A DNA stretch of 64,000 bases from Psococerastis gibbosa. Its lineage: Eukaryota; Arthropoda; Insecta; Psocodea; Psocidae. Below the pieces are notes generated by a model. The model saw only the letters and a list, made by a program, of their open reading frames with translations. It was not told the DNA's origin and did no database searches. The position numbers and the translations under genes are program-made. The DNA is taken from NCBI GenBank assembly GCA_963971405.1, contig OZ020486.1:10253419-10317418 (forward strand), read 5' to 3'. Shown one piece after another: positions 10,350 to 20,515 of this stretch (positions are counted from its first letter, which is position 1; the number at the start of each line of letters is the position of its first letter).

Positions 10350-12770
10350 TTACTTTTCCCGCACGACTAAGTCACCAAAATCATAGTAGAGTCGGTTTCC
10401 CTTCTTAATTATTAAAGGTTCCGGCAGTAAATTGACTACTTGCTCTTCTTTGATGTAAGAACTGTCATTGTCATCCACAAGAAAATACTTTGTTTTTTTG
10501 CACTGTTTGAAATATGTTACGAGGGCTTCGTCTGTCATGTCCTCCTGCATAACTGCAGCGTATGTGAACTTTCCCAGCTTTACAAGAACATGATCGCCCG
10601 CCTTCAGTTGTCGATTCCCTTCATTGATCTGCATCCCTAAGTCTTTTTTATTTACTTTTTGCGTCTCTTTTGTATTTAGGACTCCTGAGCCTTCTCCGTT
10701 TATTTGTAGCTCCTGGATTTCAGAGTCTTCTCGCTGGTCTATCATTGTTACATCTCGAGGTTCGTCGATCAATGCTGGTAGTATTTCAGAGCTTTTCATT
10801 TTGTGATGAGAGCAAAAGATGTTCCTAAGCCACTTGTTCTGAGGGCAAAAGCACGACAATTCACGGTGAAACATTTCATTACCGCACTTCGGCACAACCT
10901 GGTGGATATTTTGCGTGCCTTTGACTGTTTTTAGATTTTTTGGTATACATTGTTCAACGGCCTCGATCGATTCTTTTGTAATAAAAAAGAAATGTACCTT
11001 TGACTCTTCTTGACTTACTTTACTGAAAAATTCTTTTGCAGACGACACATCGCTTCCATGAGCGACTATTCTGTCGGCAAGCCTTTTGACCGCCCCGCCT
11101 ATTCCATCGGCAGGCCCTTTGCCGTGACCAGCTTCGAAGTACGGCCATGTGCTTGCATAAAACTTGTAGTCCTTGAACTTGTTTCCGTATAAATAAAAAT
11201 TTTTCTTTTGTCGATACTGGGTGCTGGGACCGTCAGTAAAAAAGTGAATCGTACTGATGTATCGATACTTCTCTCGTATATATTTTAGAACAGGGTCCAT
11301 GTGTGCCCAAATGGCAGCAGGGCTATGGTCCAGGTGGTCCGAGACCGTGCAAAAACTCTCAATGTTGCCTCCGGCATACAGGACTGAGGTATGGAGCGAA
11401 ACCTGCTCACGCGATCCTCCGAAGTGGAAGGATTGAACCTCGGCAGCAAGTTTGCAGTTGTAATTTTGACTGAAGTCACAGATTAGAAGACAGTCGTAGT
11501 CACTTTCGTGGACAATTTCCTTGCATGCATAATATGCTTTTTCTTGTGCACATTTGTTGTTGACGTGCTTTTTGTAGTGAGGACACATATGTTTAAAGGC
11601 TTCTACTAAATCATTGACTGTGCCTGTCTTCCTTACCTTCCCAATGGTCTTCGCCTCCTTCTTGATACCATCCTTGATGTAATGTTTGGTAGATAGCTCC
11701 CAACTCCACCAGAAAACTGTATCATCACCTTGATCGCCTGGGTTTATCAGAACATTATTTATGGATAACTGGACAATCCTGCGCTCATCATCGGGGATGA
11801 GGAGACCTAACTGCTTCAGTTTTGAGAACATTAGGTAGAAGTTTTCGTGTATCCGACACCTACAAGTCTCCCTCCTTTCAACTTGCGGGCTGACTACATA
11901 AAATGGTTTACAGCGAGCAAACATACTGCAGCTAATTTTTGAATGGCTCTTTAGATAAAGCAAGTGCAAATTTTTCATAGTATCGCTGAGAATCCTTTTC
12001 TGAACCCTTGCTTTATGTTTTGTTTTAGTTTCTTTTTTTCCTGCTGTCAAGTGACTGACATCATCTCGAACGAAAAATGCCTCCACTGCCCTTTTTATCT
12101 TGTTAATACTCTTTACTTTACTCTTGCTGGCTCGTTTTCGTGCATGTAGTCCAAGCAAAGAGCTGACAGGTGTAAGGCATTTGTACTTCTTAACTACAGA
12201 GCTGGAACAAATCAAAGACAGGGTTTTTCGTTGTCCAGTAGTAGCATTCATGTAAAATTCTTTTATGCCCTCCTTTAATAATTCAGCTTCAAAAAGTTGC
12301 CTTCGTATTTTGGGCTTCACACTTTCAGGTAATTCCTTTGCTGCTTCTTGGGCTTTAGTGTTTGGAGAACCACTCGCTGTTTTTTTTTGCTTCAAGTCTT
12401 TTAAATCGTTTGCGCCACATATCAGCCTTCCTTTCTGCAGTTGCAGTTTTTTCCATTTCTTTCGCGAGTGGAAGGATTCCCTTTCTCGATTGCGTCGTAA
12501 GACTCTTCCCCTGGATGGTGGAGTGTCACCTGTGGGTGAATTAGGCGGAGTATCCGGACATTGAACTAGCTTTTTCTTATTCCTGTATTTGGCTGAAGCT
12601 GCTGTCCATTTCTTTTGAAGTCTCTCTAAGTTTTTAGGATCTTTCCTGGCTTCCTTGTAGTATCTAGCATTCCTGATTTGGATCCTGCTTTTGTGTTCTG
12701 CATCCCTCGGCACATTCTGTTTCCTCTTCTCTCGGCACCTTTTTGCTCGTTCAGCTGGAGTTAGTGCCAT
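10350..12770 (-). CDS. 806-residue putative DDE-like transposase of unknown superfamily
   Basis: One open frame from ATG at 12768-12770 (MALTPAERAKRCREKRK) to a stop at 10350. The frame is open further upstream, but that part overlaps the motif array and looks like a 5' UTR intron (A|GTAAGTTT to TTTCAG). Residues 1-110 are basic and rich in Arg/Lys. Cys/His pairs lie near 281-306 (CSMFARC, CRCRIHENF). Three acidic positions sit in strand-like contexts: LLICDFSQNY (D432), IHFFTDGPSTQY (D513) and FEAGHGKGPADGIGG (E546 or D555), suggesting an RNase H-like DDE fold. A second Cys cluster is CFCPQNKW. Residues 724-806 form an SH3/Tudor-like tail beginning GDHVLVKLGKFTYAAVMQ. No frameshift. The transposase role is inferred from context and these motifs; I cannot name the family. 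Confidence 0.7.
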   Translation of the reverse strand: MALTPAERAKRCREKRKQNVPRDAEHKSRIQIRNARYYKEARKDPKNLERLQKKWTAASAKYRNKKKLVQCPDTPPNSPTGDTPPSRGRVLRRNRERESFHSRKKWKKLQLQKGRLICGANDLKDLKQKKTASGSPNTKAQEAAKELPESVKPKIRRQLFEAELLKEGIKEFYMNATTGQRKTLSLICSSSVVKKYKCLTPVSSLLGLHARKRASKSKVKSINKIKRAVEAFFVRDDVSHLTAGKKETKTKHKARVQKRILSDTMKNLHLLYLKSHSKISCSMFARCKPFYVVSPQVERRETCRCRIHENFYLMFSKLKQLGLLIPDDERRIVQLSINNVLINPGDQGDDTVFWWSWELSTKHYIKDGIKKEAKTIGKVRKTGTVNDLVEAFKHMCPHYKKHVNNKCAQEKAYYACKEIVHESDYDCLLICDFSQNYNCKLAAEVQSFHFGGSREQVSLHTSVLYAGGNIESFCTVSDHLDHSPAAIWAHMDPVLKYIREKYRYISTIHFFTDGPSTQYRQKKNFYLYGNKFKDYKFYASTWPYFEAGHGKGPADGIGGAVKRLADRIVAHGSDVSSAKEFFSKVSQEESKVHFFFITKESIEAVEQCIPKNLKTVKGTQNIHQVVPKCGNEMFHRELSCFCPQNKWLRNIFCSHHKMKSSEILPALIDEPRDVTMIDQREDSEIQELQINGEGSGVLNTKETQKVNKKDLGMQINEGNRQLKAGDHVLVKLGKFTYAAVMQEDMTDEALVTYFKQCKKTKYFLVDDNDSSYIKEEQVVNLLPEPLIIKKGNRLYYDFGDLVVREK

Positions 12771-12846
12771 GTCAGTATAAGCAGTGCTGAAAGCAATAAT
12801 AATTAAATTATGACTCGAATTTCCCCAATTATAAAACTTACTGTCC

Positions 12847-13264
12847 ATCATAAGCGTAACAAAACGTCATAAGTGTAACGAACACCGTTACACTTATGAT
12901 TTGTTACACTTATGACGAAATTGTCCTAAAAGCAGCTGGGATTTGGCGCTTGACAAGGTAAGGTTAAAAATGCCGGTGCCGTTGTAAGTTCATTTACTCA
13001 CAAATCAAAGTAAAAATGATGTTATACTGTTTCAATAATTACTTACCCTTAAAATTGGCGTTACACTTATGACGTTTTCAAAATTCAGAGGCGGTTTTAA
13101 CAAAATATAAATTAAAAATCAAAAAATCTTCATTTATTTGGTTGCTTCAGAAGCGCCATATTTGACGTGGAAGTAGAGTAGCTTCTTTCTACAGCGTGAC
13201 AATTTGTTCGCGCGCAAAATTTAAAAAGATATTGGGATGAAGATTAGATCGTTACACTTATGAT
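12847..13264. repeat. right motif array of the unclassified element
   Basis: Six copies of GTTACACTTATGAC or its complement at 12847-12860 (one mismatch, GCGTAAC), 12866-12879, 12887-12899, 12903-12916, 13060-13073 and 13251-13264. The first four sit within 70 bp, alternating in orientation, just upstream of the gene. Confidence 0.8.
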
Positions 13265-14048
13265 GCAGATCTCCGGACCACCGTATAGATTTAATTTAAT
13301 TTTAAAAAAACACCTTAATTTGTCTTGAACATGAATGAGCTCTTTAAACCGCATAGCGTGAACCATTGAAGAAATAGTGGCCGTGTCTTCGTCGATGGAA
13401 ATAATTTTCCCCGGGTATAGCTTCTCGTTGTATTGAAAAGCAACAAATTCGTCGACTTTCTTTTGGATCGGAACCCAAACTTTTTTTGTCGCATCTACTA
13501 ACTCTTCATCTGACTCCGAGAGCGAGGAGGCATGCGAGGATAGCTCCAATTCAGACTCACTGCTGCTATCCGAGGAAAAAACATCCTGTAACTTAATCTT
13601 TTTTGTTTTCTTCAAATCACGTTTCTGCTTTTCCATCTCTTTTTTTTTCACTCTTCTGCTTCTTCAACTCTTCTCTTTTCTTTCGCTTTTCATCTAATTC
13701 TTCCTTTTTCTTCTTCTTCATTTCTTGTTCTTCTTCGAATTGCCTTTTCCACTTACTACAACTCACGACATAATCGCGACGCTTCACTGGTTTTCTGTTA
13801 CCCTTTCTTTTAGGCGTTGTGGGCCACATTAAAATCTCTTTCGTTGTAACTTGTGAAGGTGAGGGCGCTCGTGACGATGAAGGTTGATTCAAGATTACAT
13901 TTTCTGTATTCAGGGTTTCTGATGACAATTGGGCAGGAGAAGGCACGACTTGCGACGATGAAACTCGATTCGTGATTAAGTTTTCCGTATTAAGAGTTTC
14001 TTGAGCTGGCGACAAATGCAACTCTTGGTCTCCCAACACTTCATCAAT
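13265..14048 (-). pseudogene. C-terminal tail of pogo-like transposase 2, broken
   Basis: Downstream of one in-frame TAA (about 14049), the transposase 2 frame stays open: an imperfect repeat (ETLNTENLITN / ETLNTENVILN) in a Ser/Pro-rich stretch, then WPTTPKRKGNRKPVKRR and a long Lys/Glu coiled coil. At an A-run near 13640 the frame shifts and continues through an acidic Ser-rich block into VWVPIQKKVDEFVAFQYNEKLYPGKII, a small SH3/Tudor-like domain. The end (CFFKIKLNL) runs into the neighbouring element and is probably not native. Confidence 0.65.
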
Positions 14049-15467
14049 TTATTCGTCCGAAATTTCAGGAAGTAGGCCTGAATGGTGTGATGGCTGTTGT
14101 TCAGATAATTTATTATAAATTTCTTGCACAATTTTTTCGGCCGCATTTTCGGCATCCTTTGCCAAAATCTCCATGTGAGGGCACAGGATCTGTAGAAATT
14201 CAGTTCTTGATAGACACTTTTCTTGTATTGCAGGCCTAACTATTGAATCTTCTGATGTTGGGGTTGTTGTTGAACCCAGACATTTTGAATAATTTATGGA
14301 CGAACTGTCGAATGGGTACAGTCCACAAGCCTTAAATGCGTTGGCTGCTGTGGCTTCTGAAAATTGGTACATCACTTGTTTCAGGACTGAAGCAAAGACA
14401 ACTTTTGTGATCACTTCACCAGGGTGATCACGATACCATGAAAGTGTTTCTCGTTGCCATGCTGCCTTGAGGGGCCGAAATATGCCGACGTCGCAGGGTT
14501 GAAGAATTCTTGTCGCATTCGGGTACAGTACAATTAACACAATTCCTAGTTCCCCACAAAGTTTTGACAATTGGTAAGTCAGATGAGTCTTGTGCCCATC
14601 CACGAACAGGATAACCGGTTTTCGAATATTTTTTTTCAGAACGAAGTTGTGAAATATCTTTCCGATGTATTCATAGAATACTTCGTTGGTCATCCAGCCG
14701 TTTTCTGAATTACCAATACCCCAATCTTCATCGCCGCCAGCGTCGACAACAGATTTGCTGATTTCTGCGGGGATGCGGGTGTAGGGATAAACGATTAGTG
14801 GTGGGACAACCACTCCACTCGCAGAAAAACAGTATAGGACGGTTATGTTGCTCTTTGCGGGCCCCTTATCAACTTCGTAGACGAAACGATCTCCTTTAGC
14901 TGCAGTCACTTTTCCGTTGGCAGGATTCAGGGCAAATCCCGTCTCATCGCAGTTGAAAATTCTGCTAGGATCTTCCAGAATCGAAAGCATATGTTCATCC
15001 ACTAACGAATCCTTGACGTCCTTGAACCATCTTTCAATGTTTTCTTTAGAAACACAAGAGCTTGCCCGAGTAACTTCTTCAGGAACTCTAATGGAAAGTT
15101 CCGGGTGTCGGCGAAGGAAAGCATTATACCACCCTTGCCCAGGTTTATTATTTACAAAAGGATTTGGCCTCTTTGAAATATCAAGAATTTTTTTTACACT
15201 TAGTTTCAAATCTTCAGCACGTCTGGGTTGGCCTTTTCTTTGGCAGTCAATGAGCCACTTGACCAATAATGTTTCGTCCTCTTCCAGAAGAACTGGGGCC
15301 GGTCCAAGGGAAGATTTCGTAAAATTTTTTGAGAGCCGGAACTGAATGGTTGATTTAGGAACTCCACATTTTTTGGCTGCGCCTTTTTTCGACATCCCGT
15401 TTGTAACTGCGTCCAGGGCTGACTTCAGGTCATCTTGGGAATATATATATTTCCCCTTCTTAGGCAT
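14049..15467 (-). CDS. pogo/Tigger-type DDE transposase 2
   Basis: The frame starts at MPKKGKYIYSQDDLK (ATG at 15465-15467; an ATG five codons upstream is also possible). Residues 1-50 form a pipsqueak-type helix-turn-helix (SKKGAAKKCGVPKSTIQFRL). A CENP-B-like second DNA-binding region follows (LVKWLIDCQRKGQPRR, GWYNAFLRRHPELSIR). The DDE_1 domain has FNCDETGF, ILFVDGHKTHL and QPCDVGIFRPLK, so all three Asp are intact. The frame ends at a TAA that is probably a late nonsense change, because the same frame continues into the tail. Otherwise undamaged. Confidence 0.85.
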   Translation of the reverse strand: MPKKGKYIYSQDDLKSALDAVTNGMSKKGAAKKCGVPKSTIQFRLSKNFTKSSLGPAPVLLEEDETLLVKWLIDCQRKGQPRRAEDLKLSVKKILDISKRPNPFVNNKPGQGWYNAFLRRHPELSIRVPEEVTRASSCVSKENIERWFKDVKDSLVDEHMLSILEDPSRIFNCDETGFALNPANGKVTAAKGDRFVYEVDKGPAKSNITVLYCFSASGVVVPPLIVYPYTRIPAEISKSVVDAGGDEDWGIGNSENGWMTNEVFYEYIGKIFHNFVLKKNIRKPVILFVDGHKTHLTYQLSKLCGELGIVLIVLYPNATRILQPCDVGIFRPLKAAWQRETLSWYRDHPGEVITKVVFASVLKQVMYQFSEATAANAFKACGLYPFDSSSINYSKCLGSTTTPTSEDSIVRPAIQEKCLSRTEFLQILCPHMEILAKDAENAAEKIVQEIYNKLSEQQPSHHSGLLPEISDE

Positions 15468-15497
15468 TTTAACTAAAAACAATGAAGCATTTTAGTA

Positions 15498-15726
15498 ATT
15501 GGCACCACAGTTATTGTCACACCCAGTAATTGGCCCCTACAGCTATTGGCCCCCGGGCCAATAGCTGAAAAACGAGCATCTTAGATCAGTAAGACGAAAC
15601 CAGGGCAATTTTATAAGGAATGTGATCTATAAAATAACATAAATTCTGAAAACATAAAAATACAGTGATTGTTCCCGGGGCCAATCACTGAATGTCCATG
15701 TTGCATTGTGAACAGCAATTGGCCCT
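15498..15726. repeat. 5' motif array of pogo-like element 2, inner part
   Basis: Repeated ATTGGCCCC-type motifs, consensus about CAGTNATTGGCCCC, in both orientations: near 15498, 15511 (degenerate), 15525, 15541, 15556, 15677 and 15713. They lie just upstream of the transposase start, as in element 1. Confidence 0.7.
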
Positions 15727-16053
15727 GCCATGAAATGTAAACAAACAATAACATTCACAAATTTTCTAATAAAAACTTACAAAAATAGTCCTAGTTACGT
15801 TATTTTGTAGTCCTTACCTTTGCAAAGTCGGTTTGGCCTTGGTTACGATTTTAATAATGCAAGGAACTCCTTAAGAATTTGGTAAGCCGGCTAATTACTC
15901 GCTGTCGGTACACATAAATTTTTCGTTGGTCGCCATCTTTCTTTTCCGATCGCAGAAACACCATAGCCAACATGACAAATATTACTGGCGCGAATTTTAA
16001 AACCATTCTTCGCTTCTCTTATGGTCTTTAACATCTTGTTTTCGTCATTTTAA

Positions 16054-18478
16054 CCCTTTCACTACCGAATTATGTTTGACGCATGCCAAAATTATTTCCT
16101 TGGAAACTTGGGTCACTATGACATGCTTGAGTGATAAAAAAAGTTAATTTGGCAAATTCATTCATTCATTTATTCATTACAGAATGTTCGTCCTGACGAA
16201 CATTAGTACTTAATGGAACAAGAAAGGTATTGTTAAAAAAAACTATAATTTCTGAAAGAGTTGAATGAAAATTAAGGAAACAATTCCTGTCCTCGATGAT
16301 ACATAAGTGCACTCTGCACTTTTTGCAGTATATGTTCGTTTTTTTTCCACATAAACCGTTTTTACACCTTGATCCATTACCTTTGGGCTTGTCGTCAAAG
16401 ACTGGTAAATGATCCACGCAGTCAAATTGTAGCTGTTTTGAGGGCCTCGACTCCAATTTACATCTCATTGAGGGTGGGCTAGGAATAGGACTATTAGTAG
16501 ATGGACGTCCCCTCTTCCTTCCGCTTCCAACTGTCTTCTGGAAATATATAAGCCCTTCTGCTATTTGGATCCGAAAGTGTAAAAAGTCAAGCATGTTTTT
16601 CTTATTGCCATTTACAGCCTCATACTCCCTCTTGTATTCTATCCAAGAGTTGACCAATGCTATGTCCACAGCATGAAAAATCATGCGTAAAGTCCACTTT
16701 TTGCTCCTTATAAAAATACGATAGAAGCTTATCATCATATCATGTGGGTCTACTCCTCCCATGCCCTTATTGTACCTGTCAATGACCTCTGGGCATGGTA
16801 TATTAACATATTCTTTTTGTTTCTTGTCCCACCTTTTTTTTACAACCATATTTTCTCCGATTCCGATAAAGTTCGACCCCATGTATACCGGTTTATTGTC
16901 GTTCCAGGCAACCAGACTTACCGTCGCGTCACGACTTATCACCTCCTCACTCCACCCTCGAGGTTTTTTTGCCATTTCTTTTTTTCCAGATAGGGGAAAT
17001 GCACCGAACCGGTTCGTCCGTATAGTGCCAGCCGCTAGTATCTGTCGTTCCAATAAGTACTTGAATAAGTTGTACGAATTGAAAAAGTTGTCCATGAATA
17101 AATAGTGACCATTCACCTTTATTCTTTTGCTAAGTTCAGCAACTATTGCTCCTCCACTACCAAGCTCTTTCATTAAACCTTTATTCAAAGGGGTCGTCGC
17201 CCCTTGGTAAATAATGAAATCGTATATGAGTCCGCTACCGCCGCTCAAGATGTACAGCTTTATGCCCCATGGAGTTGGCTTAGATTTTATATACTGCTTT
17301 ATGTTTAAATGCCCTTTGAATGGACAAATCTGTTCATCAATAGAAAGACTCCGCTCCATTTGCAAATCAAGGCACCTTTTACGAACTGCTTCGTAAATGG
17401 GTCGAACTTTGAATAGCCGATCTGTGCAACCTTCTGGTCGTGATAATATATCCACTAAGTGTAAATTTTGGCGAAGTTGGTAGAACCTGTTGCGAGACAT
17501 ATTTTCATGTTCAAAGCACTATCCCAATACATGCTTACTCTTGGATATTTGAGGGTGCCACACAAAATGTGTAGGGCAAAAAGTATTTCTATCTCCTCTG
17601 GTGTTGCATCTTTATAGCCTGCAACGGTGTTTTGGAGAGCGTACTGGTTGGTTTTTTCTGCAATAGTGGCAAACATTTCTTTTGGAATGTATTGTGAAAA
17701 TAATTGAAGGGGGGATGACACTTCGTTCGGACAATGTTCACTTGAATCTTCCCACACTACATGGGCAGGTGGTCCCAAAAACTTATTCTTTCTCCACTTT
17801 AACAGTTTGACGTTAGCAGGTACAAACGAGCTTTTAACAACATCATCTGCTTTATATTCATCATTGCAAACCTCTGGATCTTCGCACAAAATATCAAGCC
17901 TACTTGGAATAACTTCATCCCCTTCATCTTCATCGCTTTCAGAATCTAAATTCTCTATGTCAGACATTTCTTCCATGTATTTGAGCATTTCTTCAACATC
18001 CTGCTCCCGGCTCATGTGGAAAACTTGCTTTCTTCGGCCTAAAATAAAAACAAAATAAAACGCTGTAATGGGTGCTTTGATTACCCTTGCATACCGCTGT
18101 TCGTCATGACGAACACAAAAGTATAGAGTTGAATATTTTAGTATACAAAAACAATTTAGACAAAACATTGCATGCATAAACTCATATAGCTTTCACACAA
18201 AAAATTAAAATAGTTTTTTAATACAAATCTGTGCAGAAGAGCCTATAATTAGTTAAAGAGGAACAGCTTACCACCAGAATTACTAGATGTAGACGCCATC
18301 TTTACTAGAATAAATATTTTCTCACAACAAAACAAAATGTTAAAAATCTATGTTAAGCTTATGAAAGAGGCTTCAAAATGTCATTTGAGCGGCCATTATA
18401 GAGATTCTGCTGCCACTGAACGCCACAATATGCCCGCCAAAAGTACGTTCGTGGCGACGAACTAAAGTAGTGAAAGTG
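16054..18478 (-). mobile_element. piggyBac-family DNA transposon, nearly intact
   Basis: Flanked by TTAA at 16050-16053 and 18479-18482. The ends are inverted: left CCCTTTCACTAC, right (inward) CACTTTCACTAC. The 2.4 kb element holds a two-exon piggyBac transposase gene on the minus strand. It sits in the 5' region of pogo-like element 2, whose sequence resumes at 18483 with GGGGGCCAATCACTG. Confidence 0.9.
16166..18299 (-). CDS. piggyBac transposase, two exons, one 1-bp frameshift
   Basis: Exon 1 at 18272-18299 encodes MASTSSNSG and ends at G|GTAAGC. Exon 2 starts at 18038 after TTTTAG (RRKQVFHMSREQD). The acidic N-terminus (DIENLDSESDEDEGDE) is typical. The DDE_Tnp_1_7 domain shows SIDEQICPFKG, YLFMDNFFNS and NKGMGGVDPHD, with the three catalytic Asp present. 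The C-terminus has a Cys-rich finger (CKNGLCGKK, YCKKCRVHLC). The frame changes within an A-run at about 17504-17507, consistent with loss of one A between NMK and NMSRNRF. Otherwise open, hence a recent arrival or a single sequencing/assembly error. Confidence 0.88.
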
Positions 18479-18485
18479 TTAAACT

Positions 18486-18532
18486 GAGGGGGCCAATCAC
18501 TGACCGGGTGCCAATAACTGTACTCGCTACCC
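18486..18532. repeat. right end and outer motifs of pogo-like element 2
   Basis: Two ATTGGCCCC-type motifs (GGGGCCAATCACTG at 18488 and GGTGCCAATAACTG at 18507), then the terminal sequence ending GCTACCC at 18532, followed by TA. Confidence 0.75.
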
Positions 18533-18534
18533 TA

Positions 18535-20447
18535 GTATCCTTTTATTGTTTCACAATGTCAAATATTTAAATTATAATGTTGAAGGGATAAAATCAAATC
18601 GAATTAAAATTAAATTTACTTGAGTAAAATTTAAAAAAGGCGCGAAGCTGCGAGATCGCAATGCGCACACTCCTCGTCGTTAGAACCGACTCTCACATTT
18701 TCATTGTTTGCATAACCATAATTTCACAGTATTCGAATTATAAATTTATTACTCCTCAGGAAGTTAAGTTATGCATCCGGCATAATAGGCATTCTTTTGC
18801 AATGAAATTAGCTAGTGATATATTGATACTAAGCTAATACTTACATTATATATGTTCAATCAAAAACGGATACAGGGGGACAGCTGCTCAAAAATGTTAG
18901 TAAATCTGTGTTAAGTTAATTTACACGTCAATTTAGTCGATACTAGGCCTACAGTTTTATCTGTTCTATTTTGAACCACAAATACGCCCTACCCCCGCCA
19001 AATGGGCTGAATCCGTCCCTGCGTTCAATCAGGACCATATTTTTAGAGTAGTTTGATAATCCTACAAGAAATTTGACCTAATCTGATGTGATCATTGCGT
19101 TTGACCAAGCGATTGCAAAACAATCTCTGGAGACATTGTGACTTGATGTTGTGTTCAAACATATATTTATTTCTGGAATTATACTTACCGTAACTTACCT
19201 GGTTATATAGTTCAATGCAATGAGCCAACTTCAATAAGCCAATATAAAACTAAATGACACCAATGCCGTAGCCAGGTTTTTTCCGGGGGGGGGGGGGATT
19301 AGAAATTTCATTGGGTATTACATTTTGGTTTTTATATTTCCTCTCAAAATCCGATTCTATCTAGTGTCAAGCCATTTCATTTCGGGGGGGGGGGGGGGGT
19401 TGAACCCCCCTTGGCTAAGGCCTTGAATGACACAATATTTTATACGGTACTGTATAAATTATTAATTTAATAAAAATGTACCTATTTTACCTATTAAACT
19501 TGGCGATGTAAAAATTTATACCGTAAAAACTAATGGTAGATTCATAGGACTCATCTTAAAAATTAAAAAATTCGAGCCGCACCTGGTTAAACTTTTAATT
19601 TCATGGAATAAATTTTTTATACTATTGTGGTCTATATCTTATGCAATCCATACAAGCACGGGCCAGCGTAATTTCTTGATTTTGGAGGGTGTCTGCGGGA
19701 CCCTCCCCCCCCCCCCCCCCCCCCCCCGACATAAATTTCTGATTTCTGACGGCTATGCTGCACAACACACATAATGGAAAAAAGTAGGTACCAAGGATGA
19801 TTCGAATTTATATCTTCTGTTCGAAAAGACCACTGCGTTACCTTGCGACTGTAAGGTAGTCGCGAAATAAAGGAGCAGCATTTGCTGATGTTTACCCGAG
19901 GGAAAGAAGTCAATTCACTGGAAATTATCAAGGAATAAGCGGGAAGATTGGGTCAATTACTATCCGGCAATAAGACAACAATTCCCCGTATTTTAGAAGT
20001 AAATTGTCCGACATATGCCCCGGTGAATAATCGGTAAATTGTCGTCTCACTAGGTGTCGGATTAGAAGGAAATTCGAGGCGAATTAGAGGTAAATTACCG
20101 GCTCGCCAGAACTGGTTATTTGCTAGCAGGCGAAAAACAGGCTAAACACAGGCGACGGATACTTGATCCTGTCTTTCGCCTCAAATTCGCCCGTCTTTTC
20201 CCTGCGTGTTCTATACGGGCTGTCCTGCAATGCCTTACAAGGGAGTTGGACGATGTAGTCACGATTTAGGACTAACTAAGTTTGTGCTGTACTTCGGCCT
20301 GATATTGGCTTAGCCAAGTGGCCGTATAGGCCTAATAAAAAAAACAATGTTTTTATTTTTTAGGGTAGCATGAAAACAAGTCTTATTGTTCGCCTTTTGT
20401 TTATTTTCAATAAAGTCGTTTTTCATTCATTCATGTAGGCCTATTGT
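18535..20447. other. AT-rich non-coding stretch with G/C homopolymer runs
   Basis: No gene found. G-runs occur at 19287-19297 and 19385-19399, in repeats of the form GTAGCCAGG...GGGG, and a 22 bp C-run at 19706-19727. An AATAAA-type signal is at 20409. These look like degraded dispersed repeats. Confidence 0.5.
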
Positions 20448-20515
20448 ATCCGAAACCGGTCATATTAATAATTATTTTACTGTGGATCATTGCGTTATTA
20501 CTCTTCCCTAAGATG
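20448..20515 (+). repeat. PLE 3' end fragment
   Basis: CGAAACCGGTCATATT... and ACTGTGGATCATTGCGTT match the sequence after the hammerhead core at 36000-36060 (GAAACCGGTCACTG..., TTGTGGATCAGCTGCGTT). Only the GAAA/helix III half remains; no CUGA core precedes it. Confidence 0.5.

Larger units (their letters stand above)
9842..13264 (-). mobile_element. unclassified DNA-transposon-like element with terminal motif arrays
   Basis: A 3.4 kb unit defined by ten copies of GTTACACTTATGAC or its complement, clustered at 9842-10221 and 12847-13264, on either side of one large gene (10350-12770, minus). I found no clear target-site duplication or long terminal inverted repeat, so the limits are those of the outermost motifs. 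Its right end meets the truncated tail of pogo-like element 2, suggesting it inserted there and removed that element's left end. The layout resembles pogo-like elements 1 and 2. Confidence 0.6.
13265..18532 (-). mobile_element. pogo-like DNA transposon 2, left end missing, split by piggyBac
   Basis: The right end reads inward GGGTAGCGAGTACAG and is followed by TA (18533-18534), as in pogo-like element 1. It carries its own motif array (ATTGGCCCC type) and a pogo-type transposase on the minus strand. No matching left terminus is found, as the sequence runs into the unclassified element at about 13264. A piggyBac element (16054-18478) sits between the right motif clusters. Confidence 0.75.

Noticed and set aside
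10440..12564. Several plus-strand frames
   Set aside because: Shadows of the 806-residue minus-strand gene.
9858..12931. GGACAATT...CGNCATA as terminal inverted repeats of the unclassified element
   Set aside because: Short imperfect match, and further motif copies lie outside it at both ends; limits left at the outermost motifs.
20448..20480. Hammerhead ribozyme at 20.45 kb
   Set aside because: Only the GAAA/helix III half is present, without a CUGANGA core upstream.
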